From an uncultured Acetatifactor sp. (GTDB lineage Bacteria; Bacillota; Clostridia; Lachnospirales; Lachnospiraceae): DNA of 64,000 nucleotides. The notes beneath the pieces were generated by a model. That model did not search any database, was not told the origin of the DNA, and worked only from the letters and a program-made list of their open reading frames with translations. This document shows positions 60,055-64,000 of the stretch, piece after piece. Positions within the stretch are counted from its first letter, which is position 1. Each line of letters begins with the position of its first letter. Where the stretch lies: NCBI GenBank assembly GCA_910589035.1, contig CAJUSI010000024.1, positions 16,200 through 80,199 on the forward strand. Direction: 5' to 3'. A program made the translations under genes and the position numbers.

Positions 60055-61045
60055 AGCGGTGCCCTCCCCTGTAGCGCAGCAAAAGCAGGAGGAAAACAGG
60101 CCCTCCGATCACCGACATTATAATTCCCACCGGCATCTCATAGGGAGCAAACAGCAGGCGGGACGCCGTATCACAGAACGTGACAAAGCCCGCCCCGGCC
60201 AGGGCACAGAGAGGCAGAAGTATCCTGCTTTCATTTCCCGCAAGCCGCCGGACAAAATGGGGCACGATCAGGCCCACGAAGCCCAAAAGCCCCGCAAAGC
60301 TTACGGCCGCGCCTGATAACAGTGCGGAAAGTACCAGAAAAAGCATACGATACTTTCCCACCGGCAGCCCGACTCCCAACGCGGTCTCGTCTCCCAGCGT
60401 CACCACATCCAGTTCGTTGCAGAAGGTGAAAAGCACTGCCAGAGTACAGAGGATGAGCAGAACCGCAGGTAACAGGCGGCTGTAGGAGACAGCCGAAAAG
60501 CCGCCCACCCGGAAGTCCATACCCAGCATCGCCGCCTCCGTATCCAATACCGCCACCGATTCCCGCAGGGCGTTTAATATGCTGTTCAAGGCCACGCCCC
60601 CTAAGATCACGGTGGTCCTGGAAGCATTTGTCCGGCGGGAGAAGATAAATATCAGGAGAACCGTAATCAGGCTTCCCGCGAAGGCGGCGCAGGAAACGCG
60701 GATTCCGGACAGAACGCCTGCCGCGCAGCAGAGCGTGACGCCAAGTCCGGCTCCCGCATTGACGCCGATGACGCCGGGCGACGCGAGACGGTTTGCCATC
60801 ACATTCTGGAGCACCGCTCCCGACACTGCCAACGCGGCTCCGGCCGAAAGCGCCGCAAGCGTTCGGGGAAGCCTGGCATACAGGAGGATACTGCGGTTCA
60901 CGCTCTCCCCCCTTCCGCGGAGAATGTCAAATAGCTGCAGGGGCGTGAGCATCCGGTTTCCAAGGCAGAGGCCTGCCGCCGCAATCGCCAGGCTCAGGAT
61001 TACACCGCATAAAAGCAGGTATCTTCCCCGTTTTCTATTCCCCAT
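60047..61045 (-). CDS. FecCD-type ABC transporter permease
   Basis: 332 residues, nine to ten helices, with LPRTLAALSAGAALAVSGAVLQNVMANRLASPGVIGVNAGAGLG and the coupling segment GLLGFVGLIVPHFVRRLAG typical of iron-siderophore, haem and cobalamin importers. ATG 61045 (GGAGG upstream) overlaps the binding-protein stop. Confidence 0.94.
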   Translation of the reverse strand: MGNRKRGRYLLLCGVILSLAIAAAGLCLGNRMLTPLQLFDILRGRGESVNRSILLYARLPRTLAALSAGAALAVSGAVLQNVMANRLASPGVIGVNAGAGLGVTLCCAAGVLSGIRVSCAAFAGSLITVLLIFIFSRRTNASRTTVILGGVALNSILNALRESVAVLDTEAAMLGMDFRVGGFSAVSYSRLLPAVLLILCTLAVLFTFCNELDVVTLGDETALGVGLPVGKYRMLFLVLSALLSGAAVSFAGLLGFVGLIVPHFVRRLAGNESRILLPLCALAGAGFVTFCDTASRLLFAPYEMPVGIIMSVIGGPVFLLLLLRYRGGHRYD

Positions 61046-62012
61046 ACAGAATTTCCTCCAGAACTTCGTAGGCCTCCCCCCAGCGGGCATTTGGCTTCAG
61101 GTTGAAGAGGTTCTTGTCCAGGAAATAGACCTCATTGTTCTTCACGGCGTCCAGCTCGTTCCAAAGAGGATTCTCTCCAAACGTGGTTTCCACATTCTTC
61201 TGGGTTCCCTCGATGTCATCCCCGGTCTGCACAAAGAAAATTTTATCCGGATTGCTTAAGACAATGCTTTCCAGACTGAGATTCTCCAGCAGGCTTTCAT
61301 CCGAGTCGGCAATATTCACACAGCCAAAGCTGTCCAGCATCTCTCCCAGCACATTGCCCTCATTTCCCTTGGCCCTTATGCTGCCGGCGGAGGCCCGCAT
61401 GACCAGCACGGTCTGGGGGGCTTCCTGTCCTCGCCTGTCGAGAATCTCCTGGATCTGCTTTTGAATTCCGGTCCCGTACTCCTCGTAGAGTTCGGGCTGC
61501 CCCGTGATATCGGTACAGATCTTCAGCATTCTCAGATAATCCTCAAAGCATGCCACGTCAAAATAAGCCACCGTAATGCCCGCTCCCTCCATGGCCTGCT
61601 GCCATTCCAGATGCTCGGGGGTATTGGTGCTGGCAAGCACGAAATCCGGCTCACTGGAAAGGAGCAGCTCCAGATTCAGCTTTCTTATCCTGCCCAGATT
61701 CACGGTATCCTCCGCCAGGGGCAGATCCAAATCCTCAAAGGCATCGTCCGGCGCCGCACAGATACTTCCTCCGGCCAGAATCCACATATCCGCATAGCTT
61801 CCCAAAAGGGCGGCCACCCTCTCATGGGAGGAAACGGTGACTTCCCGGCCCAGGTCGTCAGTGAAGGTATACTCTGTCTGCCCCGTCAGGGGTTGCTCTG
61901 CCAGGGCTTGCCCTGCCGGGTCCTGCTCCGGCCGGTCCTCTCCTTCCGCCCCGCAGGCTGCCAGCCCCAAAAGCACCAGTCCGGTCATCATCCGCAAATA
62001 TAATTTTTTCAT
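61035..62012 (-). CDS. iron/cobalamin-type substrate-binding lipoprotein
   Basis: 325 residues. Signal with lipobox LAAC (Cys20), an Ala/Glu/Gly-rich linker (LAEQPLTGQ repeats), then a type III binding fold: TFTDDLGREVTVSSHERVAAL, PDFVLAST, and NPDKIFFVQTGDD. The ligand could be a ferric siderophore, haem or a corrinoid; the short leader has no cobalamin riboswitch and no clear Fur box. Confidence 0.92.
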   Translation of the reverse strand: MKKLYLRMMTGLVLLGLAACGAEGEDRPEQDPAGQALAEQPLTGQTEYTFTDDLGREVTVSSHERVAALLGSYADMWILAGGSICAAPDDAFEDLDLPLAEDTVNLGRIRKLNLELLLSSEPDFVLASTNTPEHLEWQQAMEGAGITVAYFDVACFEDYLRMLKICTDITGQPELYEEYGTGIQKQIQEILDRRGQEAPQTVLVMRASAGSIRAKGNEGNVLGEMLDSFGCVNIADSDESLLENLSLESIVLSNPDKIFFVQTGDDIEGTQKNVETTFGENPLWNELDAVKNNEVYFLDKNLFNLKPNARWGEAYEVLEEILYGE

Positions 62013-62058
62013 AGACTTATTTCCCCGTTCTCAGTTTTTTCTAATGTATTTCCTTTTC

Positions 62059-62087
62059 ATCATACCCCAGTCAATTTCACTTTTCAA
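62059..62087 (-). promoter_or_regulatory. promoter of the ABC importer operon
   Basis: On the minus strand TTGAAA, 17 bp, TATGAT. Confidence 0.65.
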
Positions 62088-62170
62088 CTCTTTTCTTCTT
62101 CCGGAATTGGTTCTGGGAATTTTATAATAATGGCTTTTGATAAATACGGAAAAAGCGGAGGCGCTGAGGA

Positions 62171-62199
62171 TTGACAAAGCCGGCCTGGTTCAATATACT
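62171..62199 (+). promoter_or_regulatory. sigma-A promoter of nitroreductase gene
   Basis: TTGACA, 17 bp, TATACT, 33 bp before the start codon; divergent from the ABC promoter. Confidence 0.8.
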
Positions 62200-62231
62200 G
62201 AAACTATCAGAATGCGAGAAGGAGGATCCAT

Positions 62232-62762
62232 ATGAACAGCATTATCGATGTAATCGAAAAAAGAAGCTCCACCAGGGGGTATACAGACGAGCCCCTGAGC
62301 GACTCACAGCTGCATGCCCTGATTCAGGCAGGCCTGCAGGCACCCACAGCCGCCAATAAACAGGAAATACATTTCACCGTGTTAAAGGGCGACCATCCCG
62401 TTCTGAAGGAACTGGAGGATGAGAAGAACCGGCTGCGCCAGATCACGTCCCCGCCGCACAATTTCTATTATGAAGCGCCCACCGTGGTAATTATCAGTGC
62501 TGACAGCAGTTTTAAATGGGGTACTCTCGATGCGGGCATTGCAGTGGAAAATATGGCTCTGGCGGCGGAAGGGCTCGGCCTGGGCAATCTGATCATCGGC
62601 TGCATTCTGGATGCCATGCAGGGGGAGAAAAAAGAATATTTCGCCGATGTACTGAAATTTCCCGCCGGCTACGAGTATAAAATCGCCATCGCTTTCGGCT
62701 ATAAGGCGGTCACAAAGCAGCCCCACACCTATGATGCCGGCTCCCAGGTTACCTATCTGTAG
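62232..62762 (+). CDS. nitroreductase-family FMN oxidoreductase
   Basis: 176 residues. RSSTRGYTDEPLS near the start (FMN phosphate site), APTAANKQEIHFTV, and AVENMALAAEGLGLGNLIIGCI (dimer helix and FMN contacts). Reduces quinones, nitro compounds or flavins with NAD(P)H. AGAAGGAGG precedes ATG 62232. Confidence 0.93.
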   Translation: MNSIIDVIEKRSSTRGYTDEPLSDSQLHALIQAGLQAPTAANKQEIHFTVLKGDHPVLKELEDEKNRLRQITSPPHNFYYEAPTVVIISADSSFKWGTLDAGIAVENMALAAEGLGLGNLIIGCILDAMQGEKKEYFADVLKFPAGYEYKIAIAFGYKAVTKQPHTYDAGSQVTYL

Positions 62763-63065
62763 AGCAGGAAATGGCGGCTCCGGCGTCCTTTCCTGTCGAA
62801 GCTCGCGACAGGGCTGATGGAATTTGCTGCAATCCGAAAAAGAGCCGATTCGCTCTCTTCCCGCATAATGCGAAGGGGATGAACCGGCTCTTCCTTCTGT
62901 TTAAAGCACCTTAACGGCATAAAAGCCACTCAACGCCTAATCTTTTGCCGCTTCCTCGCAGATACAGGAATCCGGCTTTTTCATATGTACTTTGTAAGAT
63001 AATACTACCTCTTCAAAGTATTTATATATTTCTGATTTTTTAAGTACTTTTACTTCTTTTGAAGA
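62763..63065. other. non-coding spacer with hairpins
   Basis: No gene. Two hairpins: CCTGTCG/CGACAGG (62792-62812) and the terminator listed next. The sequence becomes AT-rich from about 62990, where the histidine phosphatase region begins. Confidence 0.6.
62839..62892 (-). terminator. probable terminator
   Basis: AAGAGCCG/CGGCTCTT outer stem with an inner GCAT/ATGC stem; the T-run is on the minus-strand side (CGGCTCTTTTTCGG), so it best ends transcripts from the phosphatase gene. Confidence 0.6.
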
Positions 63066-63620
63066 TTACTCCTTGTGAAAACCAGCACATTCAAAATTTT
63101 CATCATATATAAAACTATCGACAAAACAATAAGGTATATGCCCATATGGCTTTATTTGATGCATTAACATTCCATGTGTAACAATCATAATTTTATTACA
63201 CTCTATATATTTATTTAGAACGCTTAAAAGTCTTTTTTCCATCATGTCAATACTTTCCCATCTAGGCCTCTCTCCTTCAGGATATTTCCCTTGATTAAGC
63301 GAAAAATCTTTACCAAATAATTGTGCTTCTCCTTTTTTGTTTTGAAAAGTTAAATCCGGAATCCATTCATGTAAATCAATTTCTACTTTCAACGGTATAT
63401 TTCTTATTCTGGATACGATTGCAGCAGTTTGCATGCACCTTGTATACGGTGATGATACAATAATTGAACATCCATCTATCAAAGGATTTTTCGCAGCTTC
63501 CTCAGCTTGTTTTACCCCATTATCAGTTAATGGCGCTAATTCTAATCCTTGACCAATAAATCCTCTATCGTAGCAAGGCTGATCATTTCTTTCACCATGT
63601 CGCATAACAATGACTTCCAT
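63066..63620 (-). CDS. histidine phosphatase (phosphoglycerate mutase) family protein
   Basis: 184 residues. VMRHGERND with catalytic His8 (RHG), SSPYTRCMQTA, Glu in VEIDLHEWIPD and the second His in IVTHGML. Substrate unknown. ATG 63620 has GGAGGGAAA upstream. Base composition is much more AT-rich than the rest of the window and codons differ (many ATA/TTA), a sign of recent transfer. Confidence 0.9.
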   Translation of the reverse strand: MEVIVMRHGERNDQPCYDRGFIGQGLELAPLTDNGVKQAEEAAKNPLIDGCSIIVSSPYTRCMQTAAIVSRIRNIPLKVEIDLHEWIPDLTFQNKKGEAQLFGKDFSLNQGKYPEGERPRWESIDMMEKRLLSVLNKYIECNKIMIVTHGMLMHQIKPYGHIPYCFVDSFIYDENFECAGFHKE

Positions 63621-63664
63621 GATTTCCCTCCGCAAACATTTATTTGCACCTCAAACTACATTAC

Positions 63665-64000
63665 TTATCCTAAAGGAATATTCTGGTCTGTTTTTATTTT
63701 TTTGACCTCTTCAACAGAAAGACCAACAAATTCAGCAATCTTTTCAAGCGTTATTGTTCCATCTTCCAACATTTTCTTTGCAACATTTATCATTCCCTCT
63801 TTTAATGTCTGATTCCTCATATCTTCCATAGTGCGGCACATAATCTCGATTCCCTCCTTGCTCTCTTTGAAAAATCTCACCCTGTCCGCCAGTATCCCAT
63901 AATACATATCCGCTGCGTCTGTGCAGGAGAAGTCATGCATTAACTTCCCGATTGGCGTATCGCTGCGGTAAGCGCCATTTACATACAGTATGTGCGAACC
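63665..64000 (-). CDS. Rpn-family recombination-promoting nuclease, N-terminus beyond window
   Basis: The 111 visible residues are the C-terminal part of a PD-(D/E)XK Rpn/transposase-like protein: LYVNGAYRSDTPIGKLMHDFSCTDAADMYYG, then VRFFKESKEG, CRTMEDMRNQ and a helical tail with MLEDGTITLEKIAEFVGLSVEEVKKIK. The frame is open to base 64000 (the first in-frame ATG, 63940, is internal). These genes are mobile-type and often vary in number between strains. Confidence 0.85.
   Translation of the reverse strand, partial: GSHILYVNGAYRSDTPIGKLMHDFSCTDAADMYYGILADRVRFFKESKEGIEIMCRTMEDMRNQTLKEGMINVAKKMLEDGTITLEKIAEFVGLSVEEVKKIKTDQNIPLG

Noticed and set aside
61036..62231. Cobalamin riboswitch or Fur box for the ABC importer
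   Set aside because: The leader is only about 40 nt and no 19-bp Fur-type dyad was seen around the promoter.

Overview
The window reads as a chromosomal piece of an endospore-forming, mid-GC member of the Clostridia, most likely Lachnospiraceae. The reasons are a complete-looking division and wall (dcw) cluster followed by spoIIGA and sigE, a sigG gene with a textbook forespore promoter, a meso-diaminopimelate-type MurE, the priA-def-fmt-rsmB-rlmN-prpC-prkC-rsgA order typical of Firmicutes, and small families common in this group (DUF4250, DUF1653, YugP peptidase, Rpn nucleases). I saw no rRNA, tRNA or CRISPR array.

Layout. 1-1506: a class B sortase and an LCP wall-polymer transferase, both on the minus strand. 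1828-4923: an accessory island with a tyrosine recombinase lying between two inverted copies of a core-type site, a decayed ATPase gene, a DUF4250 gene, and short repeats that recur at the pfp promoter. 5000-6241: PPi-type phosphofructokinase. 6374-8077: iscU and iscS behind a promoter with an Rrf2/IscR-like palindrome. 8410-9795: a SpoVB/MurJ-type flippase. 9974-14310: nrdR, ylmC, sigG (plus strand), a VanZ-like gene, a small conserved gene, sigE and spoIIGA. 14526-28008: dcw cluster in the order mraZ-rsmH-ftsL-two class B PBPs-mraY-murD-ftsW-murA-divIB-ftsZ. No murG, murF or murE is present in it. 28478-30703: lgt and ychF. 30777-43759: the rsgA-prkC-prpC-rlmN-rsmB-yugP-fmt-def-priA-murE block, all on the minus strand.

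44106-64000: an AraC/GyrI remnant; a GH3 N-acetylhexosaminidase; glyA-hom-lysC; a diacylglycerol kinase; a PAP2 protein; a minus-strand set with a glycosyltransferase, an SfsA-MutY fusion, a 5'-nucleotidase and a DUF1653 protein; a small membrane protein whose promoter carries two LexA-like boxes; a DUF3048 lipoprotein; a metal/siderophore ABC importer; a nitroreductase; and an AT-rich right edge with a histidine phosphatase and a cut Rpn nuclease.

How the genes work together. Most of the window builds, divides and monitors the cell envelope: lipid II synthesis (murA, murD, murE, mraY), septal synthesis (ftsZ, divIB, ftsL, ftsW, PBPs), lipoprotein maturation (lgt), wall sensing (prkC/prpC), turnover (nagZ) and surface anchoring (sortase, LCP). 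Sporulation control sits directly beside it. The most unusual signals are the self-flanked recombinase (predicted invertible), the SfsA-MutY fusion protein, the LexA-box-controlled small membrane protein, the spoIIG-like long-spacer promoter, and a set of unrelated short-period tandem repeats placed in gene-to-gene gaps.
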